A stretch of DNA of 64,000 nt. Origin: Sphingomonas aurantiaca (lineage in GTDB: Bacteria; Pseudomonadota; Alphaproteobacteria; Sphingomonadales; Sphingomonadaceae). The notes beneath the pieces are model-generated. The model was not told the DNA's origin. It saw only the letters and a list, made by a program, of their open reading frames with translations, and did no database searches. Shown here piece by piece: positions 45,709-54,244 of this stretch. The position numbers were made by a program, and so were the translations under genes. Where the stretch lies: the NCBI RefSeq assembly GCF_003050705.1, contig NZ_QAOG01000001.1, forward strand, positions 124,001-188,000, written 5' to 3'. Position 1 is the first letter of the stretch; each line of letters opens with the position of its first letter.

Positions 45709-45893
45709 TGTCCACGACCACCACGTCCGTCAAATGCCCGATCTGCGACCAGCCCGCGGTGCCTGCGTACAAGCCGTTCTGCTCCAGCCGGCACCGCGAT
45801 CGCGATCTGTTGCAGTGGCTCGGCGAAGGCTATCGCATCCCCGGACGCGCAATCTCGCAAACGGGGCTGGACAGCGCCGAAGACGCCGACTAA
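45705..45893 (+). CDS. yacG: DNA gyrase inhibitor YacG, zinc-finger protein
   Basis: 62 residues from ATG 45705, overlapping the previous stop by 4 bp; ATG 45708 is adjacent. The zinc ligands appear as CPICDQ and FCSSRH: three Cys and a His at the place where most YacG proteins have the fourth Cys. The downstream RDRDLLQWLGEGYRIPG matches the family. YacG binds GyrB and inhibits gyrase. It is the last gene of the maf run and is followed by tRNA-Phe. Confidence 0.85.
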   Translation: MMSTTTTSVKCPICDQPAVPAYKPFCSSRHRDRDLLQWLGEGYRIPGRAISQTGLDSAEDAD

Positions 45894-45946
45894 ACGCGCC
45901 CTTCCGATCGCAAGGTCGGACCCTCTTCCGGTCCCAGACCGGACGT

Positions 45947-46022
45947 GCCCGGATAGCTCAGTTGGTAGAGCATGCGACTGAAAATCGCAGTGTCGGCGGT
46001 TCGACCCCGTCTCCGGGCACCA
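45947..46022 (+). tRNA. tRNA-Phe (anticodon GAA)
   Basis: The acceptor stem GCCCGGA pairs with TCCGGGC and the CCA is encoded. The D-arm is AGCTCAGTTGGTAGAGC, the anticodon stem TGCGA/TCGCA encloses CTGAAAA with anticodon GAA, and the T-arm contains GGTTCGACCCC. It lies 53 bp downstream of yacG on the same strand. Confidence 0.97.
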
Positions 46023-46371
46023 TTTTTCTTCTAGCGATTTGAATGGGCGACAGCCTCGCCGGGCAGCGCCCGAGCCAGACGCTCGTACAGCCCCTCCCCG
46101 CGCGTTCTCATCACCGTACTGCCAACTCGTCGCAGTTCGCTTTGCGTGGCTCTCTATCGGCGAGTGTCGCTGACTTGCGACGACACTGTCGGGAGGGACC
46201 GCGTCGCTAACACCAGGCATGCGGTCGATCGCGTCGAGATCATCGACGACGAAACCATCACGTATGGAAGCCCGCAGGTCATGACTGGGAGAATGGAGAT
46301 GTTTGTGGTGACACCACTACGCTAGCCATCCTCGGGATGGACAGTCAGCCTTCCCAATATAGTGGGAAAAC
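46023..46371. other. Intergenic stretch between two tRNA genes, no gene recognised
   Basis: About 350 bp between tRNA-Phe (+) and tRNA-Gly (-), both of whose 3' ends face it. No frame reads as a protein. A small hairpin TTCCCA-ATATAG-TGGGAA (46351-46366) lies 6 bp beyond the tRNA-Gly 3' end and may stop its transcription, though without a T-run. Base composition is less biased than in genes. Two tRNA 3' ends pointing into a gene-free gap make this a potential integration target, but no integrase or direct repeat was seen. Confidence 0.4.
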
Positions 46372-46446
46372 TGGAGCGGGCGAAGGGATTCGAACCCTCG
46401 ACCCCAACCTTGGCAAGGTTGTGCTCTACCCCTGAGCTACGCCCGC
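46372..46446 (-). tRNA. tRNA-Gly (anticodon GCC)
   Basis: On the minus strand the acceptor stem GCGGGCG pairs with CGCCCGC, followed by T and an encoded CCA. The D-arm is AGCTCAGGGGTAGAGC, the anticodon stem CAACC/GGTTG encloses TTGCCAA with anticodon GCC, and the T-arm contains GGTTCGAATCC. Confidence 0.97.
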
Positions 46447-46592
46447 TCTGGCGCCTATGTCTCCGGTCTGAAGCGACACGGTGACTGGGTGAGGCGCGCT
46501 GTTAGCCCGGGGTTTCGAGATCGGCAAGCACCTTTTCGACTTTAATGTGAAATTCTGTCGAAACGAGATTCCGCTTGGAGACTCGACCCATA

Positions 46593-46607
46593 GAACATTA
46601 CAAGAAC
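46593..46607. promoter_or_regulatory. SOS box (alphaproteobacterial LexA site)
   Basis: GAAC-ATTACAA-GAAC is a direct repeat with a 7-bp spacer, the reverse complement of the GTTC-N7-GTTC site bound by LexA in alphaproteobacteria. A further GAAC starts 5 bp on. It lies 3 bp before the GTG proposed for imuA, so it must overlap the promoter of the imuA-imuB-dnaE2 unit and explains its DNA-damage induction. Confidence 0.85.
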
Positions 46608-46610
46608 ACC

Positions 46611-47444
46611 GTGAACGAGTCGTCCGCCCTGATCGCCCGCCTCAAGCGGATCGCCACGATGGGAATGCCGATTCAGGCCGACGACCGGTCCGCCGATAGT
46701 TGGCTGGCACAGGGTATGCCGCCCGCGCAGCTGCACGAGGTTTTCGCGACGATGGACGACGCCGCCTGCGGTGCGGGGTTCGCGGTCGCCTGTGCGCTGG
46801 TGGGCGGTGCGGCGCCGGTGATGTGGCTGCGTACCGAGGCGAGCGAGCGCCAGGGCGGACGGCTGCATGCCGGCGGGCTGGTCGAGATCGGTCTCGACGT
46901 GTCGTCGCTGGTGCTGGGCGTGGTCGAGGACGAGGCGAGCCTGTTGCGCGCCGCGGCCGATGCCGCGCGGTGCCCCGGATTGGGGATGCTGCTGATCGAA
47001 TCCTGGGGTCGGGCGCCCAAGATCGACCTGACCGCGACGCGGCGGCTGATGCTGGCGGCCGAGGCATCGGGCGTGACGATCCTGAGCCTGCGGATCGGTG
47101 CCGACCCGGTCCCGAGCGCGGCGGCGACGCGCTGGCAGGTCGGCGCGCTTCGCTCGCGGCCGCTGGAGGCCGATGCACCGGGCAAGCCTGCCTTCAATAT
47201 CGAATTGCTGCGTCGACGCGGAGGCCAGGCCGGGCTTCGCTGGCGTGTGGAGTGGGACCGTGACACGTATATCTTCAACAAACTCGCTGCTGAAACCGCC
47301 GCCGGCGACACCGCAGACGCCCCGCTCGCCGTCGTCCCGATCGGAGCCGGGGATCCCGCGGCGCTATCTCGCGCTGGTGTTTCCGTGGCTGCCGATCGAG
47401 CGGCTGCGGACGATGCGGCCGCATCTGTTCGTCGGACGGGATGA
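46611..47444 (+). CDS. imuA: ImuA, RecA-like mutasome accessory protein
   Basis: 277 residues if started at GTG 46611 (NESSALIARLKRIAT); ATG 46659 and TTG 46575 are alternatives, the latter upstream of the LexA box. The protein resembles the RecA/SulA-like core of ImuA: LHEVFATMDDAACGAGFAVA, LRAAADAARCPGLGMLLIES, ATRRLMLAAEASGVTILSLR. It is needed with ImuB and DnaE2 for damage-induced mutagenesis. Its last 185 bp overlap imuB in another frame. Transcription is under the adjacent SOS box. Confidence 0.85.
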   Translation: MNESSALIARLKRIATMGMPIQADDRSADSWLAQGMPPAQLHEVFATMDDAACGAGFAVACALVGGAAPVMWLRTEASERQGGRLHAGGLVEIGLDVSSLVLGVVEDEASLLRAAADAARCPGLGMLLIESWGRAPKIDLTATRRLMLAAEASGVTILSLRIGADPVPSAAATRWQVGALRSRPLEADAPGKPAFNIELLRRRGGQAGLRWRVEWDRDTYIFNKLAAETAAGDTADAPLAVVPIGAGDPAALSRAGVSVAADRAAADDAAASVRRTG

Positions 47445-48882
47445 GACCCCGGTCGCCTTTGTCGAGACGGTGGCGGGCGGAATCCGGCTGAAGGCGCTCG
47501 ACCGCGCGGCGGTGCGCGCGGGGCTGGAGCCGGGGCTGACGCTGGCGGATGCGCGCGCGCGCGTTCCCGAGCTCGAAGTCTATGACCATGATTCGCATGC
47601 CGATCACGAATGGCTCGAGCGGCTGGCCGACGGGTGCCAGCGCTATACGCCCTCGGTCGCGCTCGACGCGCCCGACGGGCTGATCCTCGATATCGCCGGG
47701 TGCGTGCACGAGTTCGAGGGCGAGCGCCGGCTTGCCGCCGATCTCGAGGACCGGCTGGCGCGGCGCGGGCTGCTGGTACGCCACGCGTTCGGCGACACGC
47801 CCGATACGGCGCGCGCGCTGGCACGCTATGCCGGTGCGCCCGCCCCCGATGAAAAGCGCGCGGTCAAGCGGTTGCCGGTCGCCGCACTCGGGCTCGACGA
47901 GGATGCGACGACGGCGTTGTGCCGGGCCGGGCTGAAGACGGTCGGCGACGTGATGGCGCGCCCGCTGAGCGTCATCGCCGCGCGGTTCGGCGAGGAGGCG
48001 GCGATGATGATCCGCCGGCTCGACGGATCGGTGAAGGGGCCGATCGTCGCGCGGCGCACCGTGGCCAAAATCGGCGTCGAGCGCCGCTTTGCCGAACCGA
48101 TCACGCGGACCGACTATGCGCTGGAGATACTGGCCGAACTGGCGGCCGAGGCGAACGTCCAGTTGACCGAGCGCCATGAAGGCGGCCGGCGCTGGGAAGC
48201 GCGGCTGTTCCGGGCGGACGGCCTGGTCCAGCGGTTGCGCATCGAGACGGGCCAGCCGACGCGCGACGTGGCGCTGCTGATGCGGCTGTTCCGCGAGCGG
48301 ATCGACAGCCTGGCCGATCCGCTCGATCCCGGGTTCGGCTACGACCTGCTCCGGCTCGACGTCGCGCTCGCCGAGACGCTCGATGCGTCGCAGTTGAAGC
48401 TGGAGGGCGGCGAGGCGCAGCGGGGCGATGTCGCGCAGCTCGTCGACCAGCTCAGCACGCGGCTGGGCCGGACTCGCGTACGCCGGTTCTCGGCGCGCGA
48501 CAGCCATATTCCCGAACAGGCCGAGCTGATGCTGCCGGCGGCCGAGACCCCTGCCCCGACCGCATGGATCACCCCCGAAAAGGGCGAGCCCCCGCTCCGT
48601 CCGATCTATCTGTTCGATCCGCCGCAGCCGATCGAATCGATGATGTCCGAGGTCCCCGACGGACCGCCGCACCGCTTTCGCTGGCGCCGCACCGTCCACG
48701 ACGTCGCGCATAGCGAGGGGCCGGAGCGGATCGCGGGCGAATGGTGGCGGCGCGAGGATATCCCGACGCGCGATTATTACCGCATCGAGGACCGGCGCGG
48801 CCGCCGCTTCTGGATCTTCCGCCACGGGCTGTATTCGGAGGTGGAGACGCCGCGCTGGTATCTCCACGGCCTGTTCGCGTGA
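47260..48882 (+). CDS. imuB: ImuB, Y-family polymerase homologue of the mutasome
   Basis: 540 residues from GTG 47260, the only standard start upstream of the conserved RRYLALVFPWLPIERLR, with GGAGTGGGA before it. It is a Y-family (DinB-like) protein with SVALDAPDGLILDIAGCVHE at the position of the palm and LGLDEDATTALCRAGLKTVG in the HhH region. The acidic triad of active Y polymerases is not conserved, as in other ImuB proteins, which act as a beta-clamp adaptor for DnaE2. It overlaps imuA by 185 bp and dnaE2 follows after 22 bp. Confidence 0.9.
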   Translation: MTRISSTNSLLKPPPATPQTPRSPSSRSEPGIPRRYLALVFPWLPIERLRTMRPHLFVGRDETPVAFVETVAGGIRLKALDRAAVRAGLEPGLTLADARARVPELEVYDHDSHADHEWLERLADGCQRYTPSVALDAPDGLILDIAGCVHEFEGERRLAADLEDRLARRGLLVRHAFGDTPDTARALARYAGAPAPDEKRAVKRLPVAALGLDEDATTALCRAGLKTVGDVMARPLSVIAARFGEEAAMMIRRLDGSVKGPIVARRTVAKIGVERRFAEPITRTDYALEILAELAAEANVQLTERHEGGRRWEARLFRADGLVQRLRIETGQPTRDVALLMRLFRERIDSLADPLDPGFGYDLLRLDVALAETLDASQLKLEGGEAQRGDVAQLVDQLSTRLGRTRVRRFSARDSHIPEQAELMLPAAETPAPTAWITPEKGEPPLRPIYLFDPPQPIESMMSEVPDGPPHRFRWRRTVHDVAHSEGPERIAGEWWRREDIPTRDYYRIEDRRGRRFWIFRHGLYSEVETPRWYLHGLFA

Positions 48883-48904
48883 TGCGTATCGATCGCCTCG
48901 CACC

Positions 48905-51900
48905 ATGACCCGCTTCGCCGAACTGGTCGCGGCGACCAATTTCTCGTTCCTCGACGGGGCCAGTGATGCGGGCGCGATGGTCGGCCGCGCGGTGGAGCTC
49001 GGGCTCGGCGGGATCGGGATCGCTGATCGCAACACCGTGGCGGGCGTGGTCCGCGCGCATCAGGCGTTGAAAAAGGCCCGCGACGGTTTGCTGGGCATGG
49101 CGATGCCGCCGATCGACTTCCGGCTGGTGGTCGGCGCGCGGCTCGTGTTCGAGGACGGGACGCCGGACATCGTCGCCTATCCCGCGACTCGAGTCGGCTG
49201 GGGGCGGCTGACCCGGTTGCTGACGGTCGGCAATCGCCGTGCGGAGAAGGGCGGTTGCATCCTCGGGCTCGGCGACCTGATCGCGCATTACGCGGACATG
49301 ATGCTGGTGGTGATGCCGAAGAGCAGCGCGCGCGGTGCGACGCCGGTGTCGCCACTGCCGGAGGGCGATGCGCTGCCCGAACGCCGCGAGCGCGACCTGC
49401 CGACGGTGCTCCAGGCGGTGAAGCGACTGGGCGCGGACTCGGTCTGGCTCGGCGTGACGATGCCGCGCGGCGGTCGCGATCGGCGGCGGCTGGCACAGTT
49501 CGGGCGGATTGCGGATGCGGCAGGCGTCCCCGTGCTGGCCACGACGGACGCGCTCTATGCCTATCCCGACGATCGCGACCTGCACGACGTCGTCACCTGC
49601 ATCCGCGAGCGCACGACGATCCACAAGGCGGGGCGGCTGCTCGCGGCGAACGGCGAGCGGCATCTGAAGCCCGAGGAGGAGATCGTGCGGCTGTTCCGCG
49701 ATCGCCCCGACGCGGTGGCGCAGAGCGCGCGTCTGCTGCGCCGAATCGCCTTCACGCTCGACGACCTGAAATACGAATATCCGCACGAGCCGATTCCGGC
49801 GGGGTGGGACGCGCAGGCGTGGCTCGAGCATCTCGTCTGGCAGATCGCGCTCGACCGCTACGACTATCTCGTGCCGGCCAAGATGCTGAAGCTTTTGTAC
49901 GAGGAGTTCGTGCTGATCCGCGAGCGCAAATACGCCTATTATTTCCTGACGGTGCACGACATCGTCCGGTTCGCGCGCGCGCAGGATCCGCCGATCCTGT
50001 GCCAGGGGCGCGGCTCGGCGGCCAATTCTGTCGTGTGTTACCTGCTCGGCGTCACCTCGGTCGATCCGATGAAATACGACCTGCTCTTCTCGCGGTTCGT
50101 CTCGAGCGAGCGCGACGAGCCGCCCGATATCGATGTCGATTTCGAGCATGAGCGGCGCGAGGAGGTGATGCAGTATATCTATCGCCGCTATGGCCGCGAG
50201 CGCGCCGCGATCGCCGCGACCGTCATCCATTACCGCCCCAAGAGCACGGTGCGCGAGGTCGGCAAGGCGCTGGGCCTGACCGAAGACGTGACGCAGCGGC
50301 TGACGAGCACGGTGTGGGGCAGTTTCTCGAGCCGGTTCCAGGAACAGCGCTTTGCCGAAACCGGGTTCGACATCGACAACCCGGAGATCGCGCGGCTCCG
50401 CGGGATGGTCGACCGGCTGCTCGAATTCCCGCGCCATCTGTCGCAGCATGTCGGCGGGTTCGTGCTGACGCAGGGGCGGCTCGACGAGATGGTGCCGATC
50501 CATAACGGCGCGATGGAGGACCGCACCTTCATCGAATGGGACAAGGACGATATCGACGCGCTCGGGCTGATGAAGGTCGATATCCTCGCGCTCGGGATGC
50601 TCACCTGTATCCGCAAAAGCTTCGACCTGATGCGCGAGCACGGCCACGGCGATCACCTGCTCGACACGATCGCGGTCGCCGAGGATCCGCGCGTCTACGA
50701 CATGCTGTGCAAGGGCGACAGCATCGGCGTGTTCCAGGTCGAGAGCCGCGCGCAGATCAACATGCTGCCGAGGCTCCGCCCGCGCGTGCTGTACGACCTG
50801 GTCGTGCAGGTCGCGATCGTCCGGCCGGGACCGATCGAGGGCGACATGGTCCATCCCTATCTCCGGCGACGCAGCGGCAAGGAGAAGGTCGAGTTCCCGT
50901 CGCCCGATCCGAAGTTCGGGCCGCCCGACGAATTGCAGCAATTGCTGCGCTTCACCTACGGCGTGCCGCTGTTCCAGGAACAGGCGATGAAGCTGGCGAT
51001 CGTCGCGGCGGGGTTCACGCCGAACGAGGCGAACCAGCTGCGCAAGTCGATGGCGACGTTCCGCAAGGTGGGCGGCATGGACAATTTCCAGGCCAAGCTG
51101 GTCGGCGGGATGGTCGCGCGCGGTTATCAGGCGGAGTTTGCCGAGCGGTGTTTCAAGCAGATCGAGGGGTTCGGGTCGTACGGATTCCCGGAGAGCCATG
51201 CGCTGTCGTTCGCGCGGCTGGTCTATGTGTCGTCGTGGATCAAATGCTTCCACCCCGCGGTGTTCTGCTGCGCGCTGCTCAATTCGCAGCCGATGGGGTT
51301 TTATGCGCCCGCGCAACTCGTGCGCGATGCGGTGGAGCACGGCGTGACCGTGCTGCCGGTCGATGTGAATGCGAGCGGATGGGACAATGTTCTCGAATCC
51401 TCCCCGGCACGGGGAGGGGGACCACGCGAAGCGGGGTGGAGGGGGGCTTCCGCAGACGGATCGCTTGCGTCTGCCACTGTTACAGACGGTGCGTTTGCGT
51501 CTGCCACTGTTACAGACGGCGCGATTGTGGATGCCACCCTTCCAGGCGGGACGTTTGCGGCGCGCCCCCTCCACCATCCTGCGGATGGTTCCCCTCCCCG
51601 TTCCGGGGAGGATTTGCGGCTTGGATTCCGGCAGGTCGATGGGTTCCGTCAGGACTGGGCCGACGAGATCGTCCGCGTTCGGACCACGCCGTTCGCCAGC
51701 ATCGAGGACCTCGCGCGCCGCGCGAACCTGCCGCAGCGGGCGATGAACCTGCTCGCGGATGCCGACGCGTTCCGGTCGGTCGCCAAGCCGCGGCGCGAGG
51801 CATTGTGGGATGTGCGCCGGACGCCGCCCAAGCAGCTCGCGCTGTTCGCCGCGGCGGAGGTGCCCGAGCTTGGCGAGGAGCCCGACGCGCATCTGCCGGC

Positions 51901-52450
51901 GATGCCGCTGTCCGAACAGGTGGCCGCGGATTACCAGACGACGCGGCTGTCGTTGAAGGCGCATCCGATGAGCTTTCTGCGCGCGCGGTTCGCAGCGGAA
52001 GGCATCCTGTCCAGCGCGCAGGCCAACGCCACCAAGGACGGACGCCGCGCGAAGGTCGCGGGCGTGGTGCTGGTCCGCCAGCGCCCGGGCAAGGGCAACG
52101 CGATCTTCGTGACGATCGAGGACGAGACCGGGATCACCAACGGGCTGATGTGGGCGCGCGATTTCGAGGCGAACCGGCGCGCGGTGATGGCGTCGCGGCT
52201 GATGGTGCTGGAGGGCGTGATCCAGCGCAGCGAGGAAGGCGTCACGCACCTGATGACCGCGCGCGTGCAGGACCGCAGCGACATGCTGCGGCTGTTGTCG
52301 GAGGATCACGCGATGGAGCCGCCGCTGGCGCGCGTCGACGAGGTGATCCGGCCGGTGCTGACGCGGAGTCCGGACGCTCGCGCGCACCACCCGCGCGCGA
52401 CACACCCTCGCGATGTGCGCGTCCTGCCCAAGTCGCGCGACTTTCATTGA
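48905..52450 (+). CDS. dnaE2: Error-prone DNA polymerase DnaE2 (ImuC) with in-frame repeat insertion
   Basis: A 1181-residue C-family polymerase for translesion synthesis. It has an N-terminal PHP domain (FAELVAATNFSFLDGASDAG), the catalytic Asp pair in PPDIDVDFEHERREE (near 407-420), the finger block FGSYGFPESHALSFARLVYV and a C-terminal OB domain (AGVVLVRQRPGKGNAIFVTI), and ends LPKSRDFH. Residues about 831-903, encoded by 51396-51614, replace the junction in VDVNASGWDNVLE / LRLGFRQVDGFR with Gly/Ala/Pro-rich sequence encoded by a GC-rich inverted repeat. Without it the length (1108) is normal. Whether the insert is tolerated is unknown. Confidence 0.93.
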   Translation: MTRFAELVAATNFSFLDGASDAGAMVGRAVELGLGGIGIADRNTVAGVVRAHQALKKARDGLLGMAMPPIDFRLVVGARLVFEDGTPDIVAYPATRVGWGRLTRLLTVGNRRAEKGGCILGLGDLIAHYADMMLVVMPKSSARGATPVSPLPEGDALPERRERDLPTVLQAVKRLGADSVWLGVTMPRGGRDRRRLAQFGRIADAAGVPVLATTDALYAYPDDRDLHDVVTCIRERTTIHKAGRLLAANGERHLKPEEEIVRLFRDRPDAVAQSARLLRRIAFTLDDLKYEYPHEPIPAGWDAQAWLEHLVWQIALDRYDYLVPAKMLKLLYEEFVLIRERKYAYYFLTVHDIVRFARAQDPPILCQGRGSAANSVVCYLLGVTSVDPMKYDLLFSRFVSSERDEPPDIDVDFEHERREEVMQYIYRRYGRERAAIAATVIHYRPKSTVREVGKALGLTEDVTQRLTSTVWGSFSSRFQEQRFAETGFDIDNPEIARLRGMVDRLLEFPRHLSQHVGGFVLTQGRLDEMVPIHNGAMEDRTFIEWDKDDIDALGLMKVDILALGMLTCIRKSFDLMREHGHGDHLLDTIAVAEDPRVYDMLCKGDSIGVFQVESRAQINMLPRLRPRVLYDLVVQVAIVRPGPIEGDMVHPYLRRRSGKEKVEFPSPDPKFGPPDELQQLLRFTYGVPLFQEQAMKLAIVAAGFTPNEANQLRKSMATFRKVGGMDNFQAKLVGGMVARGYQAEFAERCFKQIEGFGSYGFPESHALSFARLVYVSSWIKCFHPAVFCCALLNSQPMGFYAPAQLVRDAVEHGVTVLPVDVNASGWDNVLESSPARGGGPREAGWRGASADGSLASATVTDGAFASATVTDGAIVDATLPGGTFAARPLHHPADGSPPRSGEDLRLGFRQVDGFRQDWADEIVRVRTTPFASIEDLARRANLPQRAMNLLADADAFRSVAKPRREALWDVRRTPPKQLALFAAAEVPELGEEPDAHLPAMPLSEQVAADYQTTRLSLKAHPMSFLRARFAAEGILSSAQANATKDGRRAKVAGVVLVRQRPGKGNAIFVTIEDETGITNGLMWARDFEANRRAVMASRLMVLEGVIQRSEEGVTHLMTARVQDRSDMLRLLSEDHAMEPPLARVDEVIRPVLTRSPDARAHHPRATHPRDVRVLPKSRDFH
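51396..51614. repeat. 219-bp repeat element inserted in frame within dnaE2
   Basis: Arms 51396-51447 and 51564-51614 are imperfect inverted copies (AATCCTCCCCGG ... GGAGGGGGC against GCCCCCTCC ... CCGGGGAGGATT). Each contains two hairpins, as in the intergenic elements at 58732-58856 and 31083-31218. The length is 219 bp, a multiple of three, and no stop codon occurs in the dnaE2 frame. The centre carries a 30-bp tandem repeat. Confidence 0.9.
51465..51549 (+). repeat. 30-bp tandem repeat inside the dnaE2 insertion
   Basis: Unit starts at 51465 and 51495 are identical over 25 bases (TTGCGTCTGCCACTGTTACA then GACGG); a third, diverged unit starts at 51525 (TTGTGGATGCCACCCTTCCA then GGCGG). 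The 30-bp period keeps the frame, giving ten-residue repeats ASATVTDGAF, ASATVTDGAI and VDATLPGGTF. A partial unit precedes them. Confidence 0.9.
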
Positions 52451-52488
52451 TGGCGTGGCCAGTGCTGCAACCAACCCCCAGCTTCCCG

Positions 52489-52574
52489 CCGTCACCCCAG
52501 CATAAGCTGGGGTCGCATGGTGTGGCGCTCGTCACGTGCCACGTGACATACCCCAGCTTTCGCTGGGGTGACGG
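52489..52574. repeat. Intergenic inverted repeat (GTCACCCCAGC family)
   Basis: Arms CCGTCACCCCAGCATAAGCT (52489-52508, then GGGGT) and ACCCCAGC-TTTC-GCTGGGGTGACGG (52550-52574) are inverted, with an inner palindrome GTCACGTGCCACGTGAC (52531-52547). It lies between dnaE2 and cnoX. Confidence 0.8.
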
Positions 52575-52697
52575 GTTTGGGACGGTAGATGCCGCGACGG
52601 CCGGGCGCGCATTGTCCTTTGCCCGCGACATTCTGAAAGCTGGCATTCGCGGCGTCCGCCCCCCAAATAGCGCATCTGGATTACACGGGAGTTGAAC

Positions 52698-53609
52698 TTG
52701 GCCACGCTTGGAATGTCCCCCGCGGAGAAGGACGCCGTCGAAGCGTTCCGTCGCGATGTCGTCGAACCGTCGATGATGAAGCTCGTGATCATCGATTTCT
52801 GGGCGGAATGGTGCGGGCCGTGCAAGGCACTGACCCCGACGCTGGAGAAGGTTGCCGCGGATTATGCCGACAAGGGCGTCGTGCTGGCCAAGGTCGATAC
52901 CGACAAGAACCAGTTCATCGCCGCGCAATTCCAGATCAAGTCGATCCCGACCGTCTATGCGATGTTCCAGGGCCAGCTGGTCGCCGACATGACCAGCGCG
53001 CGCACCGAGTCGCAGCTGCGCGTGCTGCTCGACCAGTTGCTCAAGCAGCTGCCGATCGAGGCCGAGCCGGCGGATCCGGCCGCCGATGTCGAGCCGCTGA
53101 TCGCGATCGGCGAAGAGGCGCTTGCCGCGGGTGACGGCGAGCGTGCGCTGGGGCTGTTCCGCGAGATCGCCGAGATCGCGCCTGAGCATCCACAGGTCCA
53201 TGCCGGCTTCGTCCGCGCGCTGGTCGCGACCGGGCAGCTCGACGAGGCGAGCGACTGGCTGGCGAATCTCGATCCGGCGATCGCCAAGGATCCGGCGATC
53301 CACCGCGCGCAGGCGGCGCTCGCGCTCGCGCAGTCCGCCCCGCCGGTTGCGGACCTGTCGCCGCTGCTCGCTGCGGTCGAGGCGAACCCCGACGACCTGG
53401 ACGCCCGCTTCGCGCTCGCCAACGGCCAGATGGCGGCGAACGACCGCGATGCGGCGGCGGACACGTTCCTCGGCATCATCGCCACCGAGCGCGACTGGAA
53501 CGAGGGCGCGGCGCGCGCGCAGTTGCTCAAGCTGTTCGAGGTTGTCGGGCTCGAAGACCCCTGGGTCTCTGGACAGCGACGGCGTCTGTCTGCGATCCTG
53601 TTCGGATGA
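52698..53609 (+). CDS. cnoX: CnoX (YbbN)-type thioredoxin with TPR-like tail
   Basis: 303 residues from TTG 52698, with GGGAG at 52687-52691; the upstream TTG 52692 is less well spaced. An N-terminal thioredoxin domain has the active site WCGPCKA (near 39-42), unlike the SxxC of the E. coli protein, and the cis-Pro in KSIPTVYAMF. The rest is a helical TPR-like region (LIAIGEEALAAGDGERALGL, ALANGQMAANDRDAAADTFL). Such proteins are chaperone-thioredoxins (chaperedoxins). It begins a tightly overlapping run with the LON-domain, Trm112 and DUF2238 genes. Confidence 0.88.
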   Translation: MATLGMSPAEKDAVEAFRRDVVEPSMMKLVIIDFWAEWCGPCKALTPTLEKVAADYADKGVVLAKVDTDKNQFIAAQFQIKSIPTVYAMFQGQLVADMTSARTESQLRVLLDQLLKQLPIEAEPADPAADVEPLIAIGEEALAAGDGERALGLFREIAEIAPEHPQVHAGFVRALVATGQLDEASDWLANLDPAIAKDPAIHRAQAALALAQSAPPVADLSPLLAAVEANPDDLDARFALANGQMAANDRDAAADTFLGIIATERDWNEGAARAQLLKLFEVVGLEDPWVSGQRRRLSAILFG

Positions 53610-54244
53610 CCACCGAGTCGCCCCCGCGTGCTACCACACGACTGTCGATCTTCCCGCTGCCGGGGGCGCTGCTGTTCCCCGGCATGCACCTGCCGCTGCA
53701 CATGTTCGAGCCGCGCTATCGGGCGATGATCAGCGATGCGATGGCGCGCGACCGGCGGATCGGGATGATCCAGCCGCGGGGCGGCCCGCATGACGATGCG
53801 GATGCGCTGTACGACATTGGCTGCGTCGGCAAGATCGCCGAGGTCGAGGCACTCGACGACGGGCGGTACAATGTCGTGCTGGAAGGCATCGCGCTGTTCC
53901 GGATCGTCCGCGAGCTCGACGTGACGACCGCGTTCCGGCAGGTCGAGGCCGAGCTGCTGCCTTTGGTTGAGGATGACGCCTTGTCGCTCGGGCGGCGGTC
54001 GTCGCTCGAGATGGAATCGCGCCGGTTCGCGGACATGCAGGGCTATGCGGTCGACTGGGATGCAGTCGGGCGGCTCGACGACGAGAGCCTGGTCAACGGC
54101 ATCGCGCAGATCGCGCCGTTCGATTCGGCGGCCAAGCAGGCGTTGCTCGAGGCGCCGGACATCGAACACCGCGCCGAGCTGATCATCCAGCTGATGCAGT
54201 TCTTCGGGCGGCACGATGGCGACGAATCGGTGACGTTGCAGTGA
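53606..54244 (+). CDS. LON peptidase N-terminal-domain protein
   Basis: A 212-residue stand-alone LON substrate-binding domain: [40 protein letters not shown] and [20 protein letters not shown], then a helical tail. There is no AAA+ or protease domain, as usual for this family. It may select proteins for degradation or act as an adaptor; this is inference. It overlaps cnoX by 4 bp (ATGA) and its stop overlaps the Trm112-like start (GTGA). Confidence 0.9.
   Translation: MTTESPPRATTRLSIFPLPGALLFPGMHLPLHMFEPRYRAMISDAMARDRRIGMIQPRGGPHDDADALYDIGCVGKIAEVEALDDGRYNVVLEGIALFRIVRELDVTTAFRQVEAELLPLVEDDALSLGRRSSLEMESRRFADMQGYAVDWDAVGRLDDESLVNGIAQIAPFDSAAKQALLEAPDIEHRAELIIQLMQFFGRHDGDESVTLQ

Noticed and set aside
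51465..51549. Possible CRISPR-like array (30-bp period)
   Set aside because: The units are contiguous without unique spacers, keep the dnaE2 frame and no cas gene is present; it is a plain tandem repeat.
48569..52495. A 1308-codon open frame on the minus strand opposite dnaE2
   Set aside because: It mirrors the codon pattern of dnaE2 and has no recognisable motif; long antisense frames are expected at this GC content.
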